From contig ML769491.1 of assembly GCA_009733575.1 (NCBI GenBank), positions 124,001-188,000 of the forward strand: a stretch of 64,000 nt of DNA. Direction: 5' to 3'. The notes under the pieces were generated by a model, which did no database searches, was not told the DNA's origin, and saw nothing but the letters and a program-made list of their open reading frames with translations. Shown here in pieces: positions 53,003 through 63,685 of the stretch. This stretch comes from Gymnopus androsaceus JB14. Its lineage: Eukaryota > Basidiomycota > Agaricomycetes > Agaricales > Omphalotaceae. How positions within the stretch are numbered: position 1 is the first letter of the stretch; every line of letters begins with the position of its first letter. Both the position numbers and the translations under genes were made by a program.

Positions 53003-56000
53003 TCATCGATAACTGCTCGGAACGCTACAGATAAACAGAATTTTAATGATCATGGCCTTTGAGTATCAGGCGAAAAAAACTTACCGGACGTCCATGCTTC
53101 GGAACATGACTTTCCGATTTGACTGATCCGATACTGCCACTTGAGGAATGATGTTTGTTCCCCCAGGTTGACCTTGGATATACCACTCGATTGAAGCACG
53201 AAGCCCAGCCTTGAGGGAGCTCTTTAATGGTAACCGAACAAGCGTGATCTTTCCTGTATCATCTATGGAGGCACGGAACAAAACACCGGCAATAGACCTT
53301 GTGCCAGTCGGCAGCCGAGTTGTCAATGGAAGCCCGTCGATATTGGCATGCTCATCGTCACCAGCGGGCACGAACATCCACGTATCGCTCTCGCAGAGGA
53401 TTTTGAAAGTAAATTTCAGCATTGTATTGGGGAGACCAGCGATATCGACATTCAGGTCCTGCTCAAGGTCGCTGTGGTCGGCGGGATAAAAAACGTACGA
53501 CTGCCTGGGTTCATCGCTCCCCGAGTCTGGATGGCTGTATACCAGGAATTCACCACTAAATGTTCCTGGTGGACTCGGAAAGGTCTGTGGAGAGGAAGAG
53601 GAGAGCTGCAAGTCCATCGGAGCACGAGGCTGTGAAGAGTCCCAAGGAGCGAACATCAGTTCGCCATGACTGCCATAACGAAGTGTACGGAGAGAGGATC
53701 CCCGCTCAACCTCTCTTTCATCAATGGTGCTAGAGTCTGAGATTGATTGTCTAGGTACTTCCGTGAGATCTTGACTAGGTCGTAAAAGATCCTCCGAGGC
53801 TGAGCGTAGACTCGGCTGAGCATTCGTATGCGATGATTCTTCTGAAGTTCATTTCGTCAGTGATTTTCCCTCTAGGTCCAGACAAGTCACACCAACGTCC
53901 ATCCGTAAGCCCATCCGTAAGCCCATCCGCAAGCCCTTGCCTCCCCTGCCTCTCTGCCTCCATTTCCTGACGCTTTATCCTCACCCGCCGACTCAACTCC
54001 CTGACTTGCTCCTTCGAAGCTGGCGACAAATGAAAGATGACAATGTCGCGATCCTTCCGTAGCACAAGGCGGGAAACAAATATAGTTACACCTGAGCCGT
54101 TACGGAAAGTCGACCCTCCGTCTAACAGTAGCTCGTCCAAATCATGAACTGGAAAGTCGGAGGAGGAAGATGCATACTGCGAGTGTATACCTGAACTACC
54201 GAAAGCAGGTTTGAAAACCCATGCATCGCTTGGAGCTTCCCTTTCGAACAGGAAATGGTGCGGAAGGTCAGCAGAGCTACTGTTTTCGCTTCCAGCAACA
54301 CGTCTGTTTCCTTCAAGTTGAGCTTGTTCGTCAATATCAGGATTGACGATTGGTTTCCCATCCTTCTTGAATACCCATGATGCATCACGATGACTTTGCC
54401 CTCCCGACACGACCCAAGTTCTTGGCGTGAATCCATTTTCCTCCATATACGAGGCGTATAGATCATTGGTCCTATCTTCTAGAAGCAGCTCAAAGCGCAA
54501 ACTTCCATCAGACGCCACAGGTCAGATATCTATACCCTCGAGCAAGCACTAGCACTGAGCTTTGTGAAGGGGGTGGTAGAGTTGGAGATGGAGTCGACAG
54601 AAGAGTATCGAGGGCAGCTGAGACTGGCGCCATAGCTTGAATAGAGTGTCGTGGACTGCGAGGACTATAGTTCCGAAGGGCTGATGTGCGTTTGTCTGAA
54701 TTCTCGAGGTTCATTTCTGTGATCCATAGATACTGGTCCAGCACCATGACAAGGAGGTCTCGGTGAGAATTCCAGGCGCCGTAGTTGTTAACCTACGAAC
54801 TACGCGCACCAAATACTCCTGCCTCCTGTTTTCACTACCAAGTATTAACACCACATGCCTTCCAGCTTCCGGAAATGTCCACCACCCTGCGCTGACGCTG
54901 GCGATTTGCACCAAGGAAAAGTTGTCAGAGTTGTCAGAATGAGAGGCATCTTGTTCGTTATTGCTGGGAGTAGTGGAAAGACACCGTAGCCGCTCGACCT
55001 GAACAACAAGGAACGTGATCCCCGGCCAGAGTAACTGTGATATGCATCCCAGGACGCCAGGATATGCAGTATGGGTTCGCATCGTCTTGAGACTCAGGTT
55101 CAACAAAGCTAGCCCTAATCGGGGTGCGTAGACTTTCATCTCCTCCAAGTTCCCTCACGACCCTCACCAAGCATTCCTCTCCTTCGATGACCATTACCAC
55201 ATATGCATCTGGGTAAAAACGTTTCGGTCCACCTCCAACTACCTGCACGCGTACATTCGTCGTACCATGCGCCTCGTATCCGCCAAGACGTGACTCCATA
55301 TTTATTAGGTACTCGGTTCCTCCCAGAGCAATGACGCTACTCATCCCTTCAAGAAGGGGAGTGTAGTTAGCGTGCGCGGAGAACGAATCATCCACAGGGG
55401 CTCCAGCAAGGTAAGATGACCGAGGTTGGGTGGAAGCAGGATAGGAATGAGAATGTCGATGTCGCATATGACTTTTGTTTTTGGCATCTTCGAGACTAGC
55501 AGTAGAATCAAAACTTGATTCGGGCGTATGCAGGTATCCTCCCCTTCGACGGATACCGCCTGAGGAGCAGCGACAATGCTGTCATCCTCAATGCAACTAT
55601 GAATCCGAAATTCTTCCAAGTTCATCTCATCGAGACTCATAGGGACAAGCGGAGTAGCACTCGGCCTTGGCCGGATATTCAATGGCCGCCAAATATTGCT
55701 CTGGGAGGATACCAAAGAAACAGGATGGTCTTGAGGTTGCGCGGAAGAGTTGTTAGGATTGTGGTCATCGAATGTAGCCAAGTCGTCCAATATATCGAGC
55801 CTGATACTCTCGCGATTACTTTCGACACTCTGAGTTTCTGTAGTGGCAGTCTAGATAAGTATGATGAGATTGAAGATGGTCGTCATACGTTTGAAGAATA
55901 TCTACCTCGAAGTTATCATCGTTCTCATCCAAGTCCTCTATATCACTTCCGTCGCTACTTTTTCCACCGTCTTCACTGTGACCTTCCGAAAACGAGGATT

Positions 56001-56685
56001 GTGCTATCTCATGCTCGTGATCATGGTGTTCAGGAGCACTTTCGTCGTCTCCATGCTCTGGAACAACCTCCAACGGTGACGCCTGCCTCGGACTGAGCCC
56101 ATGCAATCCATTGCTGACTATGCCTCCCGCGAAAGAGCTATGACGAGCAACCCCAAATCTAGAAGCTTTATTTGTATTGGGAGAGGAAAGAGACCGACTC
56201 CGAGTGACGGTCCCAAAGACAGCATCCTCCGGCACGACAATGCGCACGGATTTAGATCTTCCATGGGAACGATTCGGACGAGAGTCTAAACGATGTGTAT
56301 CCAGAGTAGGTGTTGAAGCAGTAGTAGGCTCAGAGCTGGGAAACGGAACAGGGACTATTATCGAACTACCACTGTATCTCGGGGCTGGTTTGCGGATTTT
56401 GGTTTGTGTGCGGGAGGGAGATGAGGAAGAAGAATGGGAGCTGGGGACCTGATCTCCAGCACCAGGACTTTTGGCATTGATGCGCAATGAGTGTGGGTTA
56501 AGGGATGGATAGAGGGGCTCAAATGGATGAGCAGCCGCATTAGCAGCAGCGAGAGCTTGGGTACTAGGAAATTTAAAATTGTTGTTTCGGACGGGAAGTG
56601 CAGAAGGGTGTCGAGAATTCTTTTCTGGCCGTTCTTCGTCTTTGCTGCTGCCTCGAGAGCTAATATACGTGCGGAAACGCTTCAT
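53003..56685 (-). CDS. Large unrecognised protein, more than 1000 aa
   Basis: I do not recognise the family. The start at 56685 (MKRFRTYISSRGSSKDEERP) opens a Ser/Pro-rich, disordered region with an acidic stretch (SDGSDIEDLDENDDNFEVD). The rest is a series of beta-rich pieces that look repeated: a unit with AYVVMVIEGEECLVRVVREL, one with RHVVLILGSENRRQEYLVRV, one with LRFELLLEDRTNDLYASYME and VSRLVLRKDRDIVIFHLSP, and one with LPNTMLKFTFKILCESDTWM. The last exon adds VPSSYR after a GTAAGT intron at about 53040-53088. Frames change near 55850, 55400 and 54510; some are introns, one near 55850 also seems to need an extra base. A 12-bp coding repeat (SDG-L-T-DG) lies at 53899-53935. Confidence 0.55.
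53899..53935 (-). repeat. Three 12-bp tandem units inside a coding exon
   Basis: Units of the form CCATCCGTAAGC repeat about three times and encode Asp-Gly-Leu-Thr or a close variant on the minus strand. Copy-number change keeps the frame. Confidence 0.7.
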
Positions 56686-57321
56686 GGTGAAGGGAGTAAA
56701 GAGAGGATGGACTATTGCAAAATAAACACTGTTCCGCCATTATAAAATTTGTGAGACCAGATCGATTGGAAGTGTGTGGCGCAGTCGCAGTATTCAACGC
56801 GGCTCCTCTTCGCCCCCATAAGAATCTACGCGCTACGGCCATAAGAGTTGAAGGCTTTTTCGCAAAAATCAAACAAAACTCAGAACTCACAATACACATC
56901 GGTGGTCAGTCGAAGCTTTCATTTCTGACCGCCCCTGCTGAGTTTGCTGAGTTTGATTTGACAGATGAATCGATGAAATCCGACTTGGCAAGATAAACCA
57001 ACCAGATGTTAACCTTTAAAAATACGAATAAGGCTACTAGTTGCGATTTTCCTGAGAAGAAAGTCAGCAAAAACTTCGAAAATCAGTGTATTGAGGATTT
57101 CCAAGGACATACAATTCGTGCTGAAGCTTATATGTTTTCTGTATATCTTCTGCTGAAGGGACTGAATCCGGAAAGCGGAAGAGGAAACAATAAGTTTTCA
57201 AGTTTGAAGGTGAAGGTCGCGTTCAAGTCGCGTCAAAATTATAAGCGCCCAGGCAAGCACCCAAGTCGCTCGAAGACTACAAGAGGAGGGTACAGACATA
57301 CAGTACGTACAGAAAACTATA
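56686..57321. other. Intergenic, two plus-strand open frames not supported
   Basis: The frames at 56715-56996 and 57006-57344 have no recognisable motif, and the second overlaps the end of the SET gene. I see no gene. Confidence 0.35.
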
Positions 57322-58796
57322 TCATTTTTCTATATCGAAGATAACCCGTACCTCCAACAGTTTTTCCCTCCAAAATTGTGCCTCAGTCCACTCCTTGAGC
57401 TGGCAAAAAGCCTGCATCAAGCGAGCATAAACCCACTGAAAGCAAAGATAGCTGAGATGTTCCTGCTCGGCTAGCGCGAAGAGGAATTTAAGCGCGTGGA
57501 TGAGCTGACGAAGTTTGCTCTCTACCATCTCTTGTGATTCCACGCCTTGTTGTGCCCCAGCCAGCTCCGCCATGGGTACGTATCCATTCCACGTCGCGCT
57601 ACTATCCAAAAGCCAATCGTCGATAGCATCTTCCGTCGTTCGCAAGACTTCGATGTTCTCCCTGACTTTGATCGTCACTGACTGCAAAAGCCCACGGACG
57701 TAGTCGTTCTTGTCGCTTTCACTTGGAGATAGACTACACGATGTACAGGCGCATGTAAAGGAGTATTTCTCTCGGAGATCAGCCTGTCGTTTGGCCCGAT
57801 TCTCATCGTCTTTGGCATAACAAATGAAGATCTGTTCGCCTTTTTTCGATCTGACGTAATGCTCGAGTGAAGATGTTGAATCGACGCTCGTCCCAGTGAT
57901 AGATGGCAATTGGGTGTACAGCTAGTGCAATGGTGGTTAAGAAATATCTGAAGATTTGATGGTAGTAAGTAGTCACCTGTGATTGATACGTGAAGTATCT
58001 TTGCATACGCCTACATACCCTCCTTTGTAAAAACCAGAATACGTCCCTACATCCAGCCCGTTCGTATCAATAATTCCCCATAGATCATTGTGGGGTTTAC
58101 AATTCGACAGAGCAAACAACGCCTTTTTTTCTGCCAGCCGAAAGATGTGAGGCAACAATGTCCATAAGTTGCGTTGGCGAGGGGATTGAATTTGGAAGAA
58201 GAAACCTTGGGATAACGAGGAGCGGCCGTTCAGAGGTTATAATTTCTCCGACCTCTATATCGCGTACAGCGTACATGCCGAGGCCCATACTGACAGGATC
58301 CGATGTGATTTGGTATGGAGGAGAAGCTGACCGGTAAGTGTACATCGGCAAAGGAAAAGATTCTAGGGAAAGAATTGCCTCCTTCGTTTGCATATAAAAG
58401 AGACATGTACTTCGTGGCTCGCCTGCACGACGAAGGTAGGGGGGAGGCATTTCCACAGGCGCGCATCATAGCAAGAGCCGGATTTGTATACGGGTTTTCC
58501 GTGAAAAAAAGGGTATATCCGGGTGGATTCGAAAGAGAATCCGGATAAGCCGACTTGCTTTGAAGCTCTGAAGTCGACGGTTTAGGATCCCTGGAAACGA
58601 CATTTTTCTCCAGGCGTTTCCCGACCAAAAAGCCTTTTCGAAGATTAGGTGGAGTAGCAGAGGAGGAATCGGAGACTGGAGTAGAGGCTGTAGAAGACAC
58701 AGTGACAGAGGGAACCTTTTCGGCGGCCAAGCTCACATTAGGTTGAGGCGTAGGCTCGGGAACGAGGAGTTTTCCGGAAAGAAAACCGCGTTTCAT
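57322..58796 (-). CDS. SET-domain protein, SMYD-like
   Basis: This is a probable protein lysine methyltransferase. It starts MKRGFLSGKLLVPEPTPQPN, and a second RKGFLVGKRLEKN repeats the theme near residue 53. The SET core starts ITSDPVSMGLGMYAVRDIEV and runs GEIITSERPLLVIPRFL. The SRINH of the NHSC motif is cut by an intron near 58010. The post-SET part has KKGEQIFICYAKDDENRAKR, QADLREKYSFTCACTSCSL (Cys pattern) and a helical C-terminal region (ALKFLFALAEQEHLSYLCFQ). One base seems missing near 58458, where ALAMMRA must join VEMPPPYLRRAGEPR. No MYND finger is obvious. The role in the cell is not known. Confidence 0.75.
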
Positions 58797-59039
58797 GGTG
58801 GATGAAGAAGAAAACCAGTGAAACGAATTTATATATCTTTTAGTCAGGTCGTGAAGAAGTCTTCTGGAAGTACAAGAGAAGCACAGCTGAAACGTACAAG
58901 CCCCGCAGTGGCTTCTCAACCATTGAATAAAGCCTGCCTATAAGTGCTTCTTGGTTTTATCCACGTCGGGCGAAAAAAACAAAAGCTCCTTTTTAACCTT
59001 GGCTCGAAAATTGCTTTGCAGTCCGCCACGTTACATTGC

Positions 59040-59290
59040 AAGATTCAAGCAGAGCTCCAAAGGTCTGTAAGTCCCAGAGACGGTAGGAAAAGACTCGCAG
59101 AAGAGGAAGCCTTGTCAGAAGAGCTTGCGCGCCAAGCGGGAGAGTTCAACTTGAAGGCTGCTGGGATGAGCGAGAAATCCTTCAGCCTCTTCATTTCGGC
59201 AGCGCTAATCACAGATGCAAAAGGTGCTGTATTCCAAGATAACAAATGATGAAGATGCGAGGGTTGAACGTTCATCCAGCAAACATCCAG
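59040..59290 (-). pseudogene. Relic of an A-type F-box gene start
   Basis: Reading from 59290 down, LSWNTAPFASVI, then AEMKRLKDF, matches the LSSWSTAQSPFASVI and AELKSLKE of F-box A. Gaps remove the middle, and the frame then fails; the next part (like VELSRL) is in another frame. The F-box itself is gone. It is the counterpart of 1130-1320. Confidence 0.75.
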
Positions 59291-59635
59291 CGCTAAACTA
59301 CCGAATTAGACGCCTTCCGCTAGTATCCGCACCAGTCCACCATCTCCAACCTGCATCTCGTCTTTCTGTCCTTTAGCTCTCGTGATTCGCTCCTTGAAGT
59401 TGTCGAAGAAAGAGCTGGGGCCTGCCAAGTCCGAACTTTGCCTGAACTTCATCATGCTCGTCGCAATTCCTGAGTGAAGAAAATCCGAAATCGTTCAATG
59501 GGAAGGAAGGAAGATTTGTTACACGGTAAGAAGAGCTGAACACCGGCGGGTCCGAGACTTATCCCAATGCGGCGCCAGCATCTTCTGTCTCGGGACATGC
59601 ACAGTGAACAAACGACGCTGACTCTGCGGCTGCTG

Positions 59636-59715
59636 TACTCGCTATGTACGTAAGTGACGGACTAGCATATGCTTGCCGGCGCGGTATGTCCGGTCACTTA
59701 CGTACATAGCGAGTA
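59636..59715. repeat. 80-bp hairpin with 23-bp perfect arms, TA at both ends
   Basis: The left arm starts TACTCGCTATGTACG and the right arm ends CGTACATAGCGAGTA; the arms are exact inverse complements over 23 bases and nearly continue (GGAC against GTCC) around a loop of about 30. The outer TA pairs could be a Tc1/mariner-type target duplication, which would make it a very small MITE. A folded RNA is the other reading. Confidence 0.75.
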
Positions 59716-60127
59716 GATCGCTGTTCCCTGTGAATGCCAATTTCTAAGATACAGGCGAAGTAATTGTTGTATTTCACGCTTTGGCATTATGTAATGCAAC
59801 TCCGGATCTTGTTATGCTCCGAGGTACTTACTCAGCCAAGTAGAGTATTGTAGATTATTGTAGAATATTCTAGATATAATATGGACATGCATATAAGGCC
59901 TACTGTAGAGGCCAAGTAGACAGCAATAATATTTTATCCTCACTTCGAGCTTCACCGCTCAGTCAGTCCCTGCGCCGTATATTTACAACAGTAATACTAT
60001 GTAATATTAACTACCTATTCTTTTGTATCTATTACTACTTATCCTGAACTAGAGTCTCGTAGGTACTCCCGAGGGATGAGTAGTGGTGTACCATCATAAA
60101 TTTTCAAGATCTCAAAGACCCATTTAG

Positions 60128-60391
60128 CTAGAGCAGCAAATAAATGTCTGACATGATGCCAGATAGGCTACATATGCTGGCTGGTCCAATGCTAGTTGTG
60201 TATATGAGTCCATGAGGATGTAAAGCTTCAAAGTCTCTCCAAAATGCGGTTCTTAAGTCCACTAAAGGCTGATGGGGGCATTGTAATAATGCATGCTCAG
60301 GTGTTTCCACCTCCTTTGTGCAGAAACGACAGAGTCTGTGTTCATGGGGGACTTGGAGTCTATGATTATATGTCCATGTAAGCCTTACCAC
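60128..60391 (-). mobile_element. Fragment of a non-LTR retrotransposon (reverse-transcriptase zinc-binding end)
   Basis: An 87-codon frame reads VPHEHRLCRFCTKEVETPEH and then ALLQCPHQPLVDLR. This is the Cys-x2-Cys ... His-x4-Cys zinc-binding module found after the reverse transcriptase and RNase H of LINE-like elements. The rest of the element is absent nearby, so it is a 3' remnant. Confidence 0.65.
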
Positions 60392-61267
60392 TGCAAGTGA
60401 GTGATCCCCAATTTGATCTTCTCTGATTGAATCTTGAACTTTCAGAGAATCGGAACCCGCTGCTTAATTGGTGAGCCGACTATTATTTTTCGCTTTCATT
60501 TTTTGAAGTTTCGAATCACCAGTCACGCTATGGAACTCAAGTGTTTGAATTATACGATCTGCTTAGACCTGTAAGCACGCACTGAGTCAGCAGGGTTATT
60601 TTACTTATTCGATCGGGAGCCTAGAACGTGAAAGTAGTAGAGCGAGATGAATCAGCTAGCTTGTATTGGAACCCAGATTGGAGCAGCTTCCAGGTCAGCA
60701 AAAACGCGTAACTCCCATATGAGACTCCCTCACCAACCGGAATCGGAGTAGTCTCCCCGCGAAAGCAAAGACGAAGTGATTACCATCTAGAAATAAGACC
60801 TGCGCAAGACCTGCGCAATAATAGGGCGTAGCTAGGCAGACTGTTGACTCCGGAAAACCAATGCAAATCATTCTCTGTAGACTGCGGTCGCTCAAGAACT
60901 GCATAAACGAGGAGTTCATAGCCATACACGCATATAACCAGCCTGTAGCAGACTTAAGCGCTCAAGCGCTTATCACTTTGTTCCGACGGAAGGCATGTAC
61001 TGGAAGGAAGGAAGGTAAAACCTACCTTACAAATTGGACCCAAATTTGTAAGACGGGTTACTACTACATTGCCTGCTTGCCAGATCCGCCGCGAAGATGC
61101 GTCATTCCTTGTGAGACCCTGCAAGGTGGACGAAGGATGAACTACTTCCTCATTTATTCAGACGTCATCTGAGTAATGCTCATTGATTTAGAGGTATAAA
61201 ACGAGGATGTTTATTCGTATAGCACACACAACAAACCCCGCTACAGCACTAATAGTCTACCAGAAAA

Positions 61268-62718
61268 ATGTCTATGTTCGCACCTGCACCTCCTCCACCC
61301 ACCAAGCTCGGTGTCCTACGAGTGCTCTCTCCTAGTGCAGGGGTCCACGTATCACCTTTGTGTCTTGGAGCAGGGAGCATCGGAGAAAAGTGGGGTGATT
61401 TCCTGGGTTCTATGGATAAAGAATCAAGCTTCAAGCTGCTCGATGCGTATTTCGATATGGGAGGCAACTTTATCGACACGGCGAATAACTAGTAATTATC
61501 CAGGTCATATCCCAGATTATATTCCTGCTAATCTCATTGATTTCTTCCAAGCCAAGACGAAACATCCGAGCAATTCCTCGGTGAATGGATGGAGAAGCGC
61601 GGTATAAGAGACCAAATCGTTCTGGCCACAAAGGTGAATTCAATTTCCGAAGCTCCTTCAAGTAGTCCCTGAATACTTATTATATCTCCGTCATTCCCCT
61701 TCAGTACACCTCAAACTTCAAGAACGGGAACGCCTCGATTGCACAGAAGGCCAACTATACCGGAAACAATGCTAAATCATTGCACGTTAGCGTTGAGGCT
61801 AGCTTGAAGAAGCTCCGCACTTCTTACATTGACTTGTTGTACGTCCATTGGTGGGACCATGATACCTCTATCAAAGAAGTCATGGACTCTTTGCATACGC
61901 TTGTAATGCAAGGAAAGGTCCTCTATCTGGTAGGTTGCAACCCGATATGTTCAATGGAACCATAGTTTTTAATAATGTTATACTTTACTATAGGGAATCT
62001 CTGACACTCCTGCATGGGTGGTATCCCAAGCCAATGAATACGCTCGATTCACTGGAAAAACTCCCTTCGTTGTCTACCAGGGGCTTTGGAATGTTCTCGA
62101 CCGTTCATTCGAACGCGACATTGTCCCTATGGCTCGTTCCTTGGGTATGCATCCACGAGCAAGTATCACTATCCGGACTAATTTTTTTTCTCTGCTACCA
62201 GGCCTGGCTCTAGCCCCGTGGAATGTTCTAGGTGGAGGGAAACTTCGCACTGATGCGGAGGAACAACGACGCAAGGAGAGCGGGGAGAACGGACGCACCT
62301 TCCTGTCACCAGATTGGCAAAGAACTGAAACAGAGGTGAAGGTATCTCACGCTTTGGAGAAAGTCGCTGGTGAGGTTGGATTGGGTGACAATATCACTGC
62401 TGGTGAGCTTTCCTTTCGGCACACCCATTTTTTTTCATAGCAATGATCTGATGAATATTTTCTGTAGTGGCGATCGCCTATGTCATGTACAAGTCTCCTT
62501 ACGTCTTCCCTATCATTGGAGGCAGGAAGGTCGAACATCTCAAAGCAAACCTGAAGGCGTTGGATATCGTACTCACCGAGGAACATATCCAATTTCTTGA
62601 CAGCATTGTTCCCTTCGATCCCGGATTCCCTCACAATCATGCTCGTAAGTGTAGTTCTTTATGTTCGATATACGATGCATTGCGCTGACGGCTACTGCAT
62701 TTGTGTATGATAGGGTGA
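61268..62718 (+). CDS. Aryl-alcohol dehydrogenase-type aldo-keto reductase
   Basis: This is a cytosolic NADPH-dependent reductase of the AAD/norsolorinic acid reductase group; in wood- and litter-rotting fungi such enzymes reduce aryl aldehydes. Exons are 61268-61491, 61552-61633, 61705-61929, 61994-62144, 62202-62402, 62468-62644 and 62714-62718. Motifs: [34 protein letters not shown] with catalytic Asp and Tyr; IVLATK (Lys); [13 protein letters not shown] (His); [51 protein letters not shown]. After the last intron the frame gives CGG TGA. The sequence beyond ([20 protein letters not shown] to 62803) would be in frame only with two extra bases or another splice, so the usual C-terminus may be lost or one junction misjudged. 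TATAAAA lies at 61194. Confidence 0.85.
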
Positions 62719-62803
62719 TGGATCGAAGCCGTTTGTCATGATGTTGAACGCGATGTCGTATCAGAAAGTCAAGCAAACACAGCCAATCAAGCCAACGGAT
62801 TGA

Positions 62804-63379
62804 ACGCTAGGGAAATAAGAATTTGTATTTCGCTATGTAGCTCGTTCGCCACACAATAAAAGTCTACTGACTAAATAGTCACTAGAAACTTTTTTCGAAA
62901 GCCCTAAAGTCGTCCGAAGTCAAGACCATTGTAGAACCCTACCTTCTCTAGTATCGCCTCTCGTGCTAAAGTGTTCACTTAGGGTCCGATTTGGTAGCTT
63001 ACTTCGGGTCACTAACAAGTCTCTGTCTGTTATAAAGTCCCTCCAATGTATACATGATTCCCGCTTCGAGATGCACATCGCAACTCGTAAGTCCTTCAAA
63101 CTCAACTTCAACATGCAAGGCTAGGCTCATTCCTGCTCAGTGTACATGTAATATATCATTAGGGATTTGCGAAGTTCTATTTTAATTGCTTGTCCAGTTG
63201 ACCTGAATGGAGTAATTATAAGTTTAGCAATACTCCAGTGTACATAGCGCTAGTGAGTGGTTGTAGTTCTTGTTACGCTCCATCGGTTCGATATAAGCTG
63301 TGTCTAGCGTGAGAGTGACGAGTATTTTAGTTTCTTTTTTTTTGTTTTGGGTCGAACATTAACGGCTTCAGTCAAGACG
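62804..63379. other. Intergenic
   Basis: No gene is seen. A run of nine T bases lies near 63336-63344, just before the tRNA-like repeat. Confidence 0.4.
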
Positions 63380-63610
63380 ACATAGTCCCTTGCCTGCTAC
63401 GTGGAGACCAGAGATTCAGACAATTGGAGCAAGTGGCCTGGGTTCGATTCCTACGGTGTATATAGTCCACCCCAAAAAGACACCTAGTTGAGTAATTAGA
63501 AGTACTAAACACATCGTTGGTGAAGTGGTTAGGGTCGTAGATAATTGGTCCAATGGGTTCGATTCTCAAGCTGTGTCTGCGAGGTGTGCATCTTTCGAAA
63601 GATTCTGATT
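63380..63610 (+). repeat. tRNA-like (SINE-type) repeat with two B-box-like motifs
   Basis: GGGTTCGATTCCTACGG at 63440 and GGGTTCGATTCTCA at 63558 each match the RNA polymerase III B box GGTTCGANTCC. The second is preceded at 63519 by TGGTGAAGTGGTTAG, close to the A box. The spacing between A and B boxes (about 35-40) fits a tRNA, but no complete cloverleaf can be folded, so it is more likely a tRNA-derived SINE, perhaps in tandem, than a working tRNA gene. A run of T bases follows at 63620. Confidence 0.5.
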
Positions 63611-63685
63611 AGATGTGTTCTTTTTTCCCAAAACGAGATACACACATAAATTCCATTTCACAGCTGAATACATGTATCATTCAGA

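Larger units (their letters stand above)
59500..61160. other. 1.7 kb inserted between the two halves of a duplicated block
   Basis: The flanks match the short 1317-1815 spacer, but this part has no counterpart there. It holds the hairpin at 59636 and the reverse-transcriptase scrap at 60128, and no complete gene. Confidence 0.55.

Noticed and set aside
57006..57344. A 112-codon plus-strand gene
   Set aside because: No motif, basic low-complexity composition, and it overlaps the end of the SET gene on the other strand.
58944..59249. A plus-strand coiled-coil protein of about 100 residues
   Set aside because: It is the antisense shadow of the F-box relic, whose minus-strand reading matches known paralogues.
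63409..63480. A functional tRNA gene
   Set aside because: B-box-like sequence is present but no 7-bp acceptor stem or standard anticodon arm can be drawn.
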